64,000 bases of DNA, from contig NZ_JOFX01000007.1 of the NCBI RefSeq assembly GCF_000719345.1, positions 62,001 through 126,000 of the forward strand, given 5' to 3'. The notes below the pieces were generated by a model, which worked only from the letters and a program-made list of their open reading frames with translations, searched no databases and was not told the DNA's origin. The stretch is from Streptomyces sp. NRRL F-2664. Lineage in GTDB: Bacteria > Actinomycetota > Actinomycetes > Streptomycetales > Streptomycetaceae. Shown here piece by piece: positions 1-10,955 of the stretch. Both the position numbers and the translations under genes were made by a program. Numbering within the stretch: position 1 is the stretch's first letter; the number at the start of each line of letters is the position of its first letter.

Positions 1-363
1 GGGTGGCACGACAGCGGCGTGCGGGAGCTGCGGTGGGAGCTGATGCGGAAGGCGTCAGGGACGCTGGTGCCGGAGATCTTGCCCGAGCCGGTGGCTCCGC
101 CGGTTCGGCCGGTGGCGGTGGCGGCTGCCGGTGCACCTGCGGTGCGGGCTCGGCGGCGGGCCGTGACCGTCGTGTCCGGGCTGGACCTCGGTCCGGGGCC
201 GGGGGCTCCGCCGGGTTCGCCGGTGGTGTCCGGGCCGGACCTCGGTCCGGGGGCTCCGCCCGGTCTGCCGGTGGTGTCCGGGCCGGCCGGGCCGGTGCCG
301 GTGCGCGTGCCCGTGCCGGGGGCCGGGGTGCGGGTGCTGGTCCGGCGGAAGCCGTCCGCGTAG
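1..363 (+). CDS. C-terminal part of an unidentified protein (5' end outside window)
   Basis: The frame is open from the first base and stops at 361-363, so this is the tail of a gene that begins upstream. The first ~30 residues look ordinary (WHDSGVRELRWELMRKASG), followed by a Pro/Gly/Val-rich, low-complexity tail. That tail holds about three imperfect copies of a VVSGxDLGPGxxAPPG unit, coded by 48-54 base tandem repeats at roughly 170-290. I cannot name the family from the tail. In related genomes a large membrane protein (DUF6350 type) often precedes purN, so that is a guess from context only. The coding call rests on the open frame and GC-rich third positions, and the exact stop is reliable. 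Confidence 0.55.
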   Translation, partial: GWHDSGVRELRWELMRKASGTLVPEILPEPVAPPVRPVAVAAAGAPAVRARRRAVTVVSGLDLGPGPGAPPGSPVVSGPDLGPGAPPGLPVVSGPAGPVPVRVPVPGAGVRVLVRRKPSA

Positions 364-400
364 CCGGTGCGGCGCCGTTGCGGGGGCGCTGCCCCCGCAC

Positions 401-520
401 CCCCGCGCCTCAAACGCCGGCGGGGCTGAAGGGTGTGGCGGGGCCGAAGGGGGCGGCGGGGCTCACAGATCGGGGCTCCGCCCCGGGCCCCGCGCCTCAA
501 ACGCCGGCGGGGCTGAAGGG
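401..520. repeat. Pair of identical 33-bp intergenic repeats
   Basis: The same 33 bases occur at 401-433 and 488-520, with core GCCTCAAACGCCGGCGGGGC. A GGGGCTCCGCCCC hairpin-like stretch lies between them. Diverged relatives of the core sit at about 12447-12468 and 17732-17753, also between genes. This looks like the small GC-rich intergenic repeat family scattered through Streptomyces chromosomes. It carries no ORF of its own. Confidence 0.7.
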
Positions 521-541
521 GGTGGCGGTGGGGCGTACGGG

Positions 542-1126
542 TTAACGGCGGACCTTCAGGACCTCGCCCACCACGTTGTCCGGCAGGAGGGTGTTGCACC
601 GGAGTTCCGCCGACTTGGTGAGGGCGTCGTCGCGGCACACGTAGAAGTCCTTGTACGCCAGCTGCAGGCCGTATGAGCTCATCGCCAGCAGGATCGCCAG
701 CGAGGCGGTGACCAGGCCGCTCACGGCCGCGGTGCGCTGGGGGCGGGCCGCAGGCCCCAGGGCGTCGAGACCCTTCGGGGCGCCCGGCTCACCGGTGGCC
801 GCGGCCGGCTTGCCGCGCAGCGCGCTGATCCCCCAGTACAGGGCGAGCGCGCCCAGCAGCAGGCCGACCGACGGGATGCCGAAGATCCCGAAGAAGAAGC
901 CCCACATGCCCGCCAGCAGCGCGTAGCGGGCACGGCGCTGGATCGGGTCCGTCGGGTCCCAGCGCGCCGGGCCGCGCTGCCCGCCGGAGTCCCCCAGGCC
1001 GCTCCCGTCGCCGTTGCCGCCGTCGCCGCCGCGGCGGGGCTGCCAGGGCTGGTCGGGCCGGCCTTCCGGCGGGGCGGCGAAGGGGTTGTCGTCGGTGGGG
1101 GAGTCGGGCTGACGGCGGTCCGGCAT
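542..1126 (-). CDS. Small membrane protein, function unknown
   Basis: A 194-residue protein. Residues 1-60 are hydrophilic and rich in Pro, Gly and Asp. Two hydrophobic segments follow: one near 68-98 ([20 protein letters not shown], the typical DUF4190-like glycine-rich hairpin) and one near 135-155. A short C-terminal extracytoplasmic part has two Cys ([14 protein letters not shown]) that could pair. It probably sits in the cytoplasmic membrane. The ATG at 1126 is the only good start, although the nearest purine-rich stretch lies rather far upstream. It is divergent from purN, with 244 bp between them that show no clear regulator site. No enzymatic motif is visible. Confidence 0.75.
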   Translation of the reverse strand: MPDRRQPDSPTDDNPFAAPPEGRPDQPWQPRRGGDGGNGDGSGLGDSGGQRGPARWDPTDPIQRRARYALLAGMWGFFFGIFGIPSVGLLLGALALYWGISALRGKPAAATGEPGAPKGLDALGPAARPQRTAAVSGLVTASLAILLAMSSYGLQLAYKDFYVCRDDALTKSAELRCNTLLPDNVVGEVLKVRR

Positions 1127-1370
1127 CGGGTGTGTTACTTCCCCTGTGTCGTGGACGTCGCGAGGACATCGAGGCGAGGTGCGGCCAGATTGCGGCTTGT
1201 AGGCCAGACGCTACCGCCCGCCCGTCCCCCCGTCCCTCGGGGGCCGTCCGGTGTGCCGGTATCGTTGCAGGCGGTCGGCGGCTTCGTAGGGTTCCCCGTA
1301 TATCGGTACCCCGGAGTTTCGTAGGACCACACGAAGACGAACACCGCAATTCCGCGAGAAAGGGCCTCCC

Positions 1371-1994
1371 ATGGCCGCCTCCCGCCTGGTCGTGCTGGTC
1401 TCAGGGTCCGGCACCAACCTCCAGGCCCTGCTCGACGCCATCGACGCCCACCCCGGCGGAGCCGAGGGCTTCGGTGCCGAAGTCGTCGCCGTGGGAGCCG
1501 ACCGGGCGAACATCGCCGGTCTGGAGCGGGCCGAGAAGGCGGGGATCCCCACCTTCGTGTGCCAGGTGAAGGACTACGCCAGCCGCGCCGAGTGGGATGC
1601 CGCCCTCACGGCGGCGACCGACGCGCACGCACCCGACCTCGTCGTGTCGGCCGGTTTCATGAAGATCGTGGGCAAGGAGTTCATCGACCGCTTCGGCGGC
1701 CGGTTCATCAACACCCACCCCGCCCTCCTCCCCGCCTTCCCCGGCGCCCACGGCGTACGGGACGCGCTCGCGTACGGCGCGAGGGTCACCGGCTGCACGG
1801 TCCACTTCGTGGACAGCGGCGTGGACACCGGTCCGATCATCGCCCAGGGTGTGGTCGAGGTCCGGGACGAGGACGACGAAGCCGCTCTGCACGAGCGCAT
1901 CAAGGAAGTCGAGCGCCAGCTGCTCGTCGATGTCGTGGGGCGCCTGGCCCGGCACGGCTACCGCATTGAGGGACGAAAGGTAACAATCCAGTGA
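1371..1994 (+). CDS. purN: Phosphoribosylglycinamide formyltransferase
   Basis: Transfers a formyl group from 10-formyl-THF to GAR, the third step of de novo IMP synthesis in the cytosol. The 207-residue length is normal. The nucleotide-binding [13 protein letters not shown] lies near residue 11. [25 protein letters not shown] (catalytic Asn and His) and the [19 protein letters not shown] segment with the catalytic Asp are all present. The ATG at 1371 is chosen because the conserved beta strand starts within ten residues. The gene overlaps purH by four bases (GTGA), so the pair is one operon. The 244-bp leader was checked for a ZTP riboswitch and none was seen. Confidence 0.97.
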   Translation: MAASRLVVLVSGSGTNLQALLDAIDAHPGGAEGFGAEVVAVGADRANIAGLERAEKAGIPTFVCQVKDYASRAEWDAALTAATDAHAPDLVVSAGFMKIVGKEFIDRFGGRFINTHPALLPAFPGAHGVRDALAYGARVTGCTVHFVDSGVDTGPIIAQGVVEVRDEDDEAALHERIKEVERQLLVDVVGRLARHGYRIEGRKVTIQ

Positions 1995-3586
1995 CCGCCG
2001 CAGACACCGCAGCGAGCAACGACCCGACCACGACCCGGCGGCCGATCCGGCGCGCGCTCATCAGCGTCTACGACAAGACCGGACTGGAAGAGCTGGCCCG
2101 CGGACTGCACGAGGCGGGCGTCGCGCTCGTCTCCACCGGCTCCACCGCCTCGAAGATCGCCGCCGCCGGGGTGCCCGTCACCAAGGTGGAGGAGCTGACC
2201 GGCTTCCCCGAGTGCCTGGACGGCCGCGTCAAGACCCTGCACCCGCGCGTGCACGCCGGCATCCTCGCCGACCTGCGCCTGGAGGACCACCGCAATCAGC
2301 TCGCCGAGCTGGGCGTGGAGCCCTTCGACCTCGTCGTCGTCAACCTGTACCCCTTCCAGGCGACCGTCCGGTCGGGTGCCACGCCGGACGAGTGCGTCGA
2401 GCAGATCGACATCGGCGGGCCGTCGATGGTCCGCGCCGCCGCCAAGAACCACCCGTCGGTGTCGGTGGTCACCAGCCCCGCGCGGTACGCCGACGTCATC
2501 GCCGCGGCCCAGGGCGGCGGCTTCGACCTCACGGCGCGCAAGCGGCTCGCGGCCGAGGCCTTCCAGCACACCGCCGCCTACGACGTGGCCGTCGCCTCCT
2601 GGTTCACGAACGCGTACGCCCCGGAGGGCGGGGAGGGCGCGCTGCCCGAGTTCCTCGCGGGCGCCTGGGAGCGCAAGTCCACCCTGCGCTACGGCGAGAA
2701 CCCGCACCAGGCCGCCGCCCTGTACACGGACGGGCAGCCGGGCGGGATCGCCAACGCCGAGCAGCTGCACGGCAAGGAGATGTCCTTCAACAACTACGTG
2801 GACACCGAGGCCGCGCGCCGCGCCGCCTACGACCACGAAGAGCCCTGCGTCGCGATCATCAAGCACGCCAACCCGTGCGGCATCGCCGTCGACGCGGACG
2901 TCGCCGCCGCGCACCGCAAGGCGCACGCCTGCGACCCGCTGTCGGCGTTCGGCGGCGTCATCGCCGTCAACCGTCCCGTGACGGTCGAGCTCGCCGAGCA
3001 GGTCGCGGAGATCTTCACCGAGGTCATCGCCGCCCCCGACTACGAGGACGGCGCGGTCGAGATCCTGGCCAGGAAGAAGAACATCCGCGTGCTCAAGGTC
3101 GACGGCACGCCGCACCAGCCGGGTGACCTCAAGCCGGTCTCCGGCGGCGCACTGCTCCAGCAGTCGGACCTCTTCCAGGCCGAGGGCGACGACCCGGCCA
3201 ACTGGACCCTGGCCACCGGCGACGCCCTGTCCCCGGCCGAACTCGCCGAGCTGGCCTTCGCCTGGCGGGCCTGCCGGGCCGTCAAGTCCAACGCGATCCT
3301 GCTCGCCAAGGACGGCGCCTCGGTCGGCGTCGGCATGGGGCAGGTCAACCGCGTCGACTCGGCGAAGCTCGCCGTCGAGCGGGCCGGCGCCGAGCGCGCG
3401 CAGGGCTCGTACGCCGCGTCCGACGCCTTCTTCCCCTTCCCCGACGGACTGGAGATCCTGACGGCCGCGGGCATCAAGGCCGTGGTCCAGCCCGGTGGTT
3501 CGGTCCGCGACGAGCAGGTCGTCGAGGCCGCGCGGAAGGCGGGCGTGACGATGTACTTCACCGGGACCCGGCACTTCTTCCACTGA
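1991..3586 (+). CDS. purH: Bifunctional AICAR formyltransferase / IMP cyclohydrolase
   Basis: Catalyses the last two steps of IMP synthesis. The 531 residues match the family. The N-terminal MGS-like cyclohydrolase domain (about 16-150) contains [13 protein letters not shown] and STGSTASKI. The C-terminal transformylase part carries [13 protein letters not shown], the KHANPCG catalytic Lys-His motif, [13 protein letters not shown] and the terminal FTGTRHFFH. The GTG start at 1991 overlaps the purN stop, which points to translational coupling. A perfect 23-bp hairpin follows the stop. Activity depends on the same folate pool served by folD and glyA in this window. Confidence 0.98.
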   Translation: MTAADTAASNDPTTTRRPIRRALISVYDKTGLEELARGLHEAGVALVSTGSTASKIAAAGVPVTKVEELTGFPECLDGRVKTLHPRVHAGILADLRLEDHRNQLAELGVEPFDLVVVNLYPFQATVRSGATPDECVEQIDIGGPSMVRAAAKNHPSVSVVTSPARYADVIAAAQGGGFDLTARKRLAAEAFQHTAAYDVAVASWFTNAYAPEGGEGALPEFLAGAWERKSTLRYGENPHQAAALYTDGQPGGIANAEQLHGKEMSFNNYVDTEAARRAAYDHEEPCVAIIKHANPCGIAVDADVAAAHRKAHACDPLSAFGGVIAVNRPVTVELAEQVAEIFTEVIAAPDYEDGAVEILARKKNIRVLKVDGTPHQPGDLKPVSGGALLQQSDLFQAEGDDPANWTLATGDALSPAELAELAFAWRACRAVKSNAILLAKDGASVGVGMGQVNRVDSAKLAVERAGAERAQGSYAASDAFFPFPDGLEILTAAGIKAVVQPGGSVRDEQVVEAARKAGVTMYFTGTRHFFH

Positions 3587-3596
3587 GTCCGGCCCG

Positions 3597-3646
3597 GCAC
3601 GGCGAAGGCCGCGACCCGCAGCAGCGGGTCGCGGCCTTCGCCGTGC
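3597..3646. terminator. Bidirectional terminator between purH and the next gene
   Basis: A perfect inverted repeat: arms 3597-3619 and 3624-3646, 23 bp each, with a 4-base loop (AGCA). It lies between two convergent genes and should end transcription from both sides. There is no T-tract, which is usual in Streptomyces. Confidence 0.88.
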
Positions 3647-3661
3647 TCGGACGGCGGCGGT

Positions 3662-4330
3662 TCAGTACTGGGGGCGCCGGAAGTAGTCGCCGGCCTTGGC
3701 GAGGCCGATGATGATCGTCAGGCCCAGGGCGAGGGAGATCACGGACGGCAGCACGGAGATGGCGGTGAGGCCGCCCGAGCCCGTGCTGTGTTCGCTCGCG
3801 CCGAGCGCGACCAGGTTGACCAGTACGCCGAGCACGGCGAAGAGGGTCTGCAGCGATCCGTAGATGATGCCGGAGACGCGCACGCCGCTGCGGCCCTTGG
3901 CCAGCTTGGCGGCGGTCAGGATGGGCCACAGGGCGAAGCCGATGAAGAGGATGCCCACGACGACGCCCGCGGTCCCGGCGACGGCGCCGGCGTCCTCGGC
4001 GGAGGAGCCGGAACCCGAGAACGCGGCGGCGAAGACGGCGCCGCCGATGATGAAGAACAGGCCGCTGAGCACCTGCAGGGCGCCGACGACGAAGAGGACG
4101 ACCCGGGCCGCCTTCGCGCCGCCGGGCATTTCCATGTGCGGGCCGGGGTAGCCGCCCGGACCGCCCGGGTATCCGGCGGGGCCGCCGGGGTAGGCCTGCG
4201 GCGCCTGCTGCGGGTAGGCGTAGCCGCCCTGCGGCGGGATGCCCTGCGGGGCCTGCTGCGGGTAGCCGTAACCGGGCTGGCCCTGCGCCGGCTGCTGTCC
4301 GTACGGATTGTGCGGGTCGCCGAAACTCAT
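3662..4330 (-). CDS. Proline/glycine/tyrosine-rich membrane protein
   Basis: A 222-residue protein. The first ~70 residues are a low-complexity tail of PYGQQP, GYPQQ and YPGGPGGYPG type repeats. Four hydrophobic segments follow (about 80-110, 118-145, 155-180 and 190-212) separated by short loops. Such Pro/Gly/Tyr-rich cytoplasmic tails on four-helix proteins are common in actinobacteria, but I know no function. The start MSFGDPHNPYG at 4330 is chosen over an upstream in-frame Met (4441) because GGAGGAA lies at the right distance and the upstream stretch is not conserved in style. It is convergent with purH and divergent from folD. Confidence 0.8.
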   Translation of the reverse strand: MSFGDPHNPYGQQPAQGQPGYGYPQQAPQGIPPQGGYAYPQQAPQAYPGGPAGYPGGPGGYPGPHMEMPGGAKAARVVLFVVGALQVLSGLFFIIGGAVFAAAFSGSGSSAEDAGAVAGTAGVVVGILFIGFALWPILTAAKLAKGRSGVRVSGIIYGSLQTLFAVLGVLVNLVALGASEHSTGSGGLTAISVLPSVISLALGLTIIIGLAKAGDYFRRPQY

Positions 4331-4577
4331 CTTGGGGTGTTCCTCCGTGGAAGTGCGGGGACGCACGGCAATGAGCGCGGAGGAATTCCTGCACGGTGCG
4401 GTCCGCCCCCCGGCACTGCCCGCGGCACTCAGTCCTTTCATCGTGGTCCGACCGGCGAGGCCTTGTCCAGCCGGTTGGCATACAGCCGGTCACTTGTTGT
4501 GCAAGTGCAATGAACCCTGAGGTCCCACGAGTGCCTTGACTGGAACGAGGGCCGCCTCATCCGGGAGGATGGGTTCC

Positions 4578-5427
4578 ATGACCGCCCAGATTCTCGATGG
4601 CAAGGCCACCGCGGCCGCGATCAAGTCCGAACTGACCGCCCGTGTGGCGGCCCTGAAGGCCCGGGGCATCACGCCCGGCCTCGGCACCCTGCTGGTCGGC
4701 GACGATCCGGGCAGCCGCTGGTACGTCAACGGCAAGCACAAGGACTGCGCCGAGGTCGGCATCGCCTCCATCCAGCGCGAACTGCCCGCGACCGCCTCCC
4801 AGGAGGACATCGAGGAGGTCGTGCGCGAACTGAACGCAAACCCCGCGTGCACGGGCTACATCGTCCAACTCCCGCTCCCCAAGGGCATCGACACCAACCG
4901 GGTCCTGGAGCTGATGGACCCGCTCAAGGACGCCGACGGCCTGCACCCGACCTCCCTGGGGCGGCTCGTGCTGAACGAGCCGGGCCCGCTGCCGTGCACG
5001 CCGTACGGGATCGTCGAACTGCTGCGCCACCACGACGTCGAGATCGACGGGGCGCACGTCGTCGTCCTCGGCCGCGGCATCACCGTCGGGCGCTCCATCG
5101 GCCTGCTGCTGACCCGCAAGTCCGAGAACGCCACCGTGACGCTGTGCCACACCGGTACGCGCGACCTGTCCGGACTGCTGCGCCAGGCGGACATCGTCGT
5201 CGCCGCGGCCGGCGTCCCGCACCTGGTCAAGCCCGAGGACGTCAAGCCGGGCGCGGCCGTGCTCGACGTGGGCGTCAGCCGCGACGAGGCCGGCAGGATC
5301 GTCGGCGACGTGCACCCCGGCGTCGCCGAGGTGGCCGCGTGGATCTCGCCGAACCCGGGCGGCGTCGGCCCGATGACCCGCGCCCAGCTGCTCGTCAACG
5401 TGGTCGAGGCGGCGGAGCGGGTCGGCC

Positions 5428-5438
<11 letters not shown>
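4578..5438 (+). CDS. folD: Methylenetetrahydrofolate dehydrogenase / cyclohydrolase
   Basis: Interconverts 5,10-methylene-THF and 10-formyl-THF with NADP, feeding PurN and PurH. The protein has 286 residues. It shows the substrate-site stretch around [13 protein letters not shown] (Tyr and catalytic Lys), [27 protein letters not shown] and the Rossmann [11 protein letters not shown]. The ATG at 4578 follows GGGAGGA at a good distance, and upstream in-frame Mets at 4536 and 4569 lack this. In the 247-bp region upstream, a CACTTG/CAAGTG inverted repeat (4491-4507) could be an operator. The C-terminal end overlaps the next gene by 11 bases. Confidence 0.96.
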
Positions 5439-7174
<1,736 letters not shown>

Positions 7175-7236
7175 TCCGTCGCTCCTCATCGAGGAGCCCG
7201 GACACCTCCGCCACCTCGGCGGGGACCCAGCACCGC

Positions 7237-7266
7237 AGCGCCCCGGCCCCACCAGGCCGGGGCGCT
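7237..7266 (+). terminator. mdh terminator
   Basis: A perfect 12-bp stem (AGCGCCCCGGCC / GGCCGGGGCGCT, arms 7237-7248 and 7255-7266) with a CCACCA loop and a short TTT tail. Confidence 0.85.
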
Positions 7267-7317
7267 TTGGCGTGATTCCGCCTGTCGGATCCTGTAAGAG
7301 AAATCTAAAGTCGGTCG

Positions 7318-9039
7318 GTGACCGAGAGCCCCATCCCCCGGCAGTACCCCGGCGACCCGCACGACGCCTCCCGGAGCGGACGTCCGCCCGTCGATCCCGC
7401 GGTCAGCGAAGCCGGCCGCTTCCTGTGCGCGGGCACCTATCTCGACGCCGGCTACCGCGACCGGGTCATCGAGGAGCTGTACGTCCACGAGGAGCGGATC
7501 GTCGCCCCCTCCTACGGCTTCGACGCCTCGCGCGTCCTCGCCCACGCCCTGCGCGCCCGCCGCGCCGAAATGGGCTGGGCGGCCGGCATACTCGGCGCCT
7601 GGTTCGCAGGATCGCTGCTCACCGGCGGCGCCCTCGCGGTGCTCCTCCTGCCGTTCCTGCTGCTGAGCCTCGCCGGCTGGCTCCGGGCCCGCGCCGGGCT
7701 GCTGCCGCGCCTGCTGGCCCTCACGGTACGGATCTACGCCTGGTGGAACCTGGCCGTCATCGGCATTCTCGTCCTCGGGATCTGGCTGGCCCTGCTCGGC
7801 GCCTTCGGGGACGAGGACGACGGCCCCGTGGGCCTCGGCGCGCTGCTCCTCACCGGTGGCATCGGCGGCCCGGCGGCCGGATTCGTCCTCGGCTGGGTGC
7901 CCGTGGTCTTCGCCGCGCTCGTCACCGTCGTCGGACTGCAGCGCGGCCACGTCGCGCGGACCATCGCCACCGACCTCAACCGGGAGCGCTACGCCCACCG
8001 CTCCGCCGACCCCGCGGAGGCGGATCAGGGCGCACGGTTCGCCCGCGTACGGCAGCGCATCCTGAACGAGCAGCACTCACCGATGGTCATGTACGACATC
8101 AACGACCCGTTCGTCGGCGCCGGTGAGGCCTACCACCCCTGGCAGGTGTCCTTCGAGCTGCGCCCCCGCGAGGACCTCGAAGCCGGCCGTGAGCCGCAAC
8201 CCCTCAGCAACGCCCGCATCGTCGAGCGGATCGTGCCGCTGCTGGAGCGGCTGCGGGTGCCGTCGCCGCACGGGTCCCCGCAGGCCGAGGCCGCGGTACT
8301 GGACCGGCTGCGCGAACTCGTCGTCGACAGCTGCGTGTTCCTGCCGGGCGGCGGGTTGGGCCACCGGGACGAAGGCGCCCACGTACGGGCCGACTTCGAG
8401 GCGCACCGCGCCGCCTCCGTCGAGGAGGGCGGCGAACGGCGCCGCTGCTTCCTGCGCGTCCGGGTCGGCGGCTGGGACGAGAACCTGGTCGTCACCGTGT
8501 TCGTCCGGGTCCACACGCAGGGCGGGATGATGATGGTCGAGGTGGCGCCCCACGTGCTGCTGCCCGTCCACGTCGCCTTCCACAACGCGGACGCCGACGC
8601 GCACCGCTACCTGAACAACAGCCGCTTCGGAAAGGCCGTCTGGGCGCTGCGCCACACGCCGGGCTCCTTCGCGGCCTCCGTCCTCACCCTGGGCCGCGGC
8701 GCCGCGAGCTGGTGGCGGATCGCCACCGGTGGCCACGGCGGGGCCCGCCCGGAGGGGCCGCGGGCGTCCGTGCGCGAACTCGCCGCGCAGGACAACGGCT
8801 CGCTGTTCCACCTCATGGACCTCGACCGGTACCTGAAGACCATTCAGGATCGGATCGTCGCCGGCATCACCGTCGTCCTGGACGAGGCCGGCTGGCACAC
8901 CGAGGCGTTCGCCCGGCGCGCCGACGTGTACGTCGGGGCGGGCGGGACCTACATCGGGTCGATGCACGACAGCGCGGCCAGCTTCGGCGGCAGCGGCAAC
9001 CACAACAGCACACACAGGGGGAGCCATGGCAACAAGTGA
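7318..9039 (+). CDS. Large membrane protein with Gly/Ser/His-rich C-terminal motif
   Basis: A 573-residue protein of unknown family, first gene of a three-gene cassette. A hydrophilic N-terminus (about 1-80) is followed by four or five hydrophobic segments between about 84 and 205. A long soluble part (about 210-535) has no motif I recognise. The final 30 residues (IGSMHDSAASFGGSGN and onward) are rich in Gly, Ser, His and Asn. Nearly the same motif opens the next protein (IGSIHGSAFSIGGSDHTN). The GTG at 7318 starts right after the mdh terminator region. The stop overlaps the next start by 14 bases, so the genes are coupled. The shared motif suggests the two proteins associate, which is inference. 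Confidence 0.75.
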   Translation: MTESPIPRQYPGDPHDASRSGRPPVDPAVSEAGRFLCAGTYLDAGYRDRVIEELYVHEERIVAPSYGFDASRVLAHALRARRAEMGWAAGILGAWFAGSLLTGGALAVLLLPFLLLSLAGWLRARAGLLPRLLALTVRIYAWWNLAVIGILVLGIWLALLGAFGDEDDGPVGLGALLLTGGIGGPAAGFVLGWVPVVFAALVTVVGLQRGHVARTIATDLNRERYAHRSADPAEADQGARFARVRQRILNEQHSPMVMYDINDPFVGAGEAYHPWQVSFELRPREDLEAGREPQPLSNARIVERIVPLLERLRVPSPHGSPQAEAAVLDRLRELVVDSCVFLPGGGLGHRDEGAHVRADFEAHRAASVEEGGERRRCFLRVRVGGWDENLVVTVFVRVHTQGGMMMVEVAPHVLLPVHVAFHNADADAHRYLNNSRFGKAVWALRHTPGSFAASVLTLGRGAASWWRIATGGHGGARPEGPRASVRELAAQDNGSLFHLMDLDRYLKTIQDRIVAGITVVLDEAGWHTEAFARRADVYVGAGGTYIGSMHDSAASFGGSGNHNSTHRGSHGNK

Positions 9040-9409
9040 CGGGGGCGCACAGGAGCCCGGCGTGCGGATCGGCAGCATCCACGGCAGCGCGTTCAGCATC
9101 GGCGGCTCGGACCACACCAACACCGTCCACCACAGCGGTACGGCTGCCGCCGCACCCGGCGCCGCGGAGCTGCTGGAGGCGGTGCTCGCCTTGCGCGAGG
9201 CCCTCGTACGGGAGGCGCCGCGCGGCGCCGACCGGACCGCGCTCGACAGCGAACTGGACCAGGTCGCGGAGCAGTTGGAGGGCGCCGAGGCGATCCGCCC
9301 CGGCCTGGTGGCCCGGCTGCGCGAGGCGCTGCAGCGGTGGGCCCCGCTGGTGGAGTCGGTGAGCGCGGCAGCGGCCCTGGGCAGTCTGCTCGGCACCCTG
9401 GGAGGCTGA
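9026..9409 (+). CDS. Small helical protein with N-terminal motif shared with the upstream membrane protein
   Basis: A 127-residue protein. Residues ~10-40 contain RIGSIHGSAFSIGGSD and then HTNTVHHSG, about half identical to the extreme C-terminus of the preceding protein. The rest (about 45-127) is predicted to be amphipathic helix (ELLEAVLALREALVREA, LVARLREALQRWAPLVESV), similar in style to many small Streptomyces helical domains that follow Gly-rich motifs. No catalytic residues are seen. The start ATG overlaps the preceding gene and has GGGGGAG upstream. It is probably an adaptor or partner of the membrane protein. No function is known to me. Confidence 0.75.
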   Translation: MATSDGGAQEPGVRIGSIHGSAFSIGGSDHTNTVHHSGTAAAAPGAAELLEAVLALREALVREAPRGADRTALDSELDQVAEQLEGAEAIRPGLVARLREALQRWAPLVESVSAAAALGSLLGTLGG

Positions 9410-9412
9410 TCC

Positions 9413-10327
9413 GTGGCTCCGCCGCAGCCGCCGTCCGGCCCGCGCCGCTGGGACGCGCAGGCACAGCGCTGGGTCGTCGACCAGGCCCCGGCCGGGCCGC
9501 CGCCGGGGGACGGCCCGGGTCTGCCGCCGCTCCCGTCGCAGCCGCCGGCCGCGCCGCCGCACCCGTTCCCGTCGCCTCCCCCGCCCCCGTACGAGGTTCC
9601 GCCCGGCCCGCCGTCGCCCGGTGGGCCCGGCGCGGGCCGGCGGGGCGGCCGGTGGCTGACCCCGGCGACGGCGGGCATCGCGGTCGCCTCCGTCGCGATC
9701 GGAGCGGCCGTCGTGTGGTTCGCGGCCCGGGACACGGGCGATGCGGACCAGGCGCAGGACAAGCACGGGACGGTGACCTCGGCCGCGCCGACGGGCTCCG
9801 GCGACGGCCCCGTCACGGGCAGCGGCTCCCCGCCCACCGCGGGCCCGACGCGGACGCCCACTCCGGGGCCGACCGGCACCGGAGCGGGCCCGGGAGCCCA
9901 CGAGACCAAGCAGGACGCGGCGGGCTTCACCATCGCCGTCCCGGCGGGCTGGCTGCGGGAGGAGGCCGAGGCGGGGGTCTTCTACCGCTCGCCCGACCGG
10001 AGCGCGCTGATCCAGGTGTTCCGCGTGTCGGAGCCGGAGCTCAGCCCGCTCCAGGCGGTCAAGCAGGCCTCCACCTACCTGCGGAGCGGCACGCGGGGAT
10101 ACCAGGAGATCAGCGTCGGCCCGGTGTCCGGCAGCTCCGGCGCCGCGGAGCTCGTCTACCAGTACGACAGCGAGGAGTCGCGCGGCGTGCGCCGCGGTGT
10201 CGAACGGGTCTTCCTCGCGGCGGACGGCACGAAGTGGGCGCTGCTGACCGCGGGCCCGGTCGCCGAGTGGCAGCTCACGCAGGACCACCACGCGGCGGCG
10301 CTGGCGGCGTTCCGGCCGGCGGGCTGA
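9413..10327 (+). CDS. Single-pass membrane protein with extracellular sensor-like domain
   Basis: A 304-residue protein. A Pro-rich cytoplasmic region (about 1-75) precedes one transmembrane helix (about 85-103, IAVASVAIGAAVVWFAA). A Thr/Pro/Gly-rich linker follows, then a C-terminal domain (about 160-304) beginning DAAGFTIAVPAGWLREE. That domain resembles the extracytoplasmic part of some Streptomyces Ser/Thr kinases, but no kinase domain is present. The GTG at 9413 lies three bases after the previous stop with GGGAGG upstream, so it is the third gene of the cassette. It likely acts at the outer membrane face as a binding or sensor protein. That role is inferred. Confidence 0.75.
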   Translation: MAPPQPPSGPRRWDAQAQRWVVDQAPAGPPPGDGPGLPPLPSQPPAAPPHPFPSPPPPPYEVPPGPPSPGGPGAGRRGGRWLTPATAGIAVASVAIGAAVVWFAARDTGDADQAQDKHGTVTSAAPTGSGDGPVTGSGSPPTAGPTRTPTPGPTGTGAGPGAHETKQDAAGFTIAVPAGWLREEAEAGVFYRSPDRSALIQVFRVSEPELSPLQAVKQASTYLRSGTRGYQEISVGPVSGSSGAAELVYQYDSEESRGVRRGVERVFLAADGTKWALLTAGPVAEWQLTQDHHAAALAAFRPAG

Positions 10328-10343
10328 CCGGCCGGCCGGAGCC

Positions 10344-10363
10344 GCCCGGGCGCGTGCCCGGGC
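10344..10363. terminator. Terminator between convergent genes
   Basis: An 8-bp GC stem GCCCGGGC (10344-10351 / 10356-10363) with a GCGT loop in the 56-bp gap between convergent genes. Confidence 0.6.
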
Positions 10364-10383
10364 CGGTCCGGGCCCGGCCGGCG

Positions 10384-10908
10384 TCAGACCTTGTACATGC
10401 CCGGCGTGTAGTGGCCCGGCACCATGCGGGTGGTGACCCCGATGCGGTTCCACACGTTGATCGTCGCGATGACGGCGATCAGCTGGGCCAGCTCGCGCTC
10501 CTCGAAGTGCGCGGCGGCCTTCGCCCACACCTCGTCGGGCACGAAGCCGTCCGTCAGGACGGTGACGGCCTCGGTGAACTCGATCGCGGCCAGCTCCTTC
10601 TCGGTGTAGAAGTGCCGCGACTCCTCCCAGGCGCCCAGCTGCACGATCCGCTCGACGCTCTCACCGGCGGCGAGCGCGTCCTTGGTGTGCATGTCCAGGC
10701 AGAAGGCGCAGTGGTTGACCTGGGAGGCCCGGATCTTGACGAGCTCGACGAGGGAGGGCTCCAGGCCCTTGCGGGCCGCGAGCTCCAGGGCCAGGACGGC
10801 CTTGTAGACCTCCGGGGCGAGCTTCGCCATGTGCATGCGCGGCGTGTGCTCCGGGGCGTGGTCGTGGGTGTGCGGGTGGCTCTGCCGGTTCTCTGCGGTG
10901 GTCGTCAT
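10384..10908 (-). CDS. Carboxymuconolactone decarboxylase / AhpD-like protein
   Basis: A 174-residue all-helical protein. The core motif VNHCAFCLDMHTKDA (CxxC plus downstream His) is the AhpD peroxidatic/redox centre. It is preceded by the typical LVELVKIRASQ helix and followed by EFTEAVTVL. The N-terminal ~25 residues are His-rich (SHPHTHDHAPEHTP) and might bind metal. The start MTTTAENR at 10908 is preferred over an upstream Met at 10938 because a GGAG lies just upstream. It is divergent from a MocR-type regulator gene, a pairing often seen in Streptomyces, so that regulator probably controls it. The actual substrate is unknown. Confidence 0.88.
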   Translation of the reverse strand: MTTTAENRQSHPHTHDHAPEHTPRMHMAKLAPEVYKAVLALELAARKGLEPSLVELVKIRASQVNHCAFCLDMHTKDALAAGESVERIVQLGAWEESRHFYTEKELAAIEFTEAVTVLTDGFVPDEVWAKAAAHFEERELAQLIAVIATINVWNRIGVTTRMVPGHYTPGMYKV

Positions 10909-10955
10909 GTGCTCCACGGTAGGAGCGAGGCGGCCCACCGCTATGGTCCATATCC

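Noticed and set aside
401..520. CRISPR-like repeats
   Set aside because: Only two copies with one spacer-like interval, and relatives elsewhere between genes; no cas genes in the window.
1127..1370. A possible ZTP riboswitch or attenuator before purN
   Set aside because: No GACTGGCG, GGAACC or CCTGGGC elements in the right order; no convincing hairpin pair.
4442..4577. A possible ZTP riboswitch before folD (GACTGG and GCCGCCTC are present)
   Set aside because: The GGAACC/CCGGGGAG core and the CCTGGGC segment are missing, so the matching words are chance.
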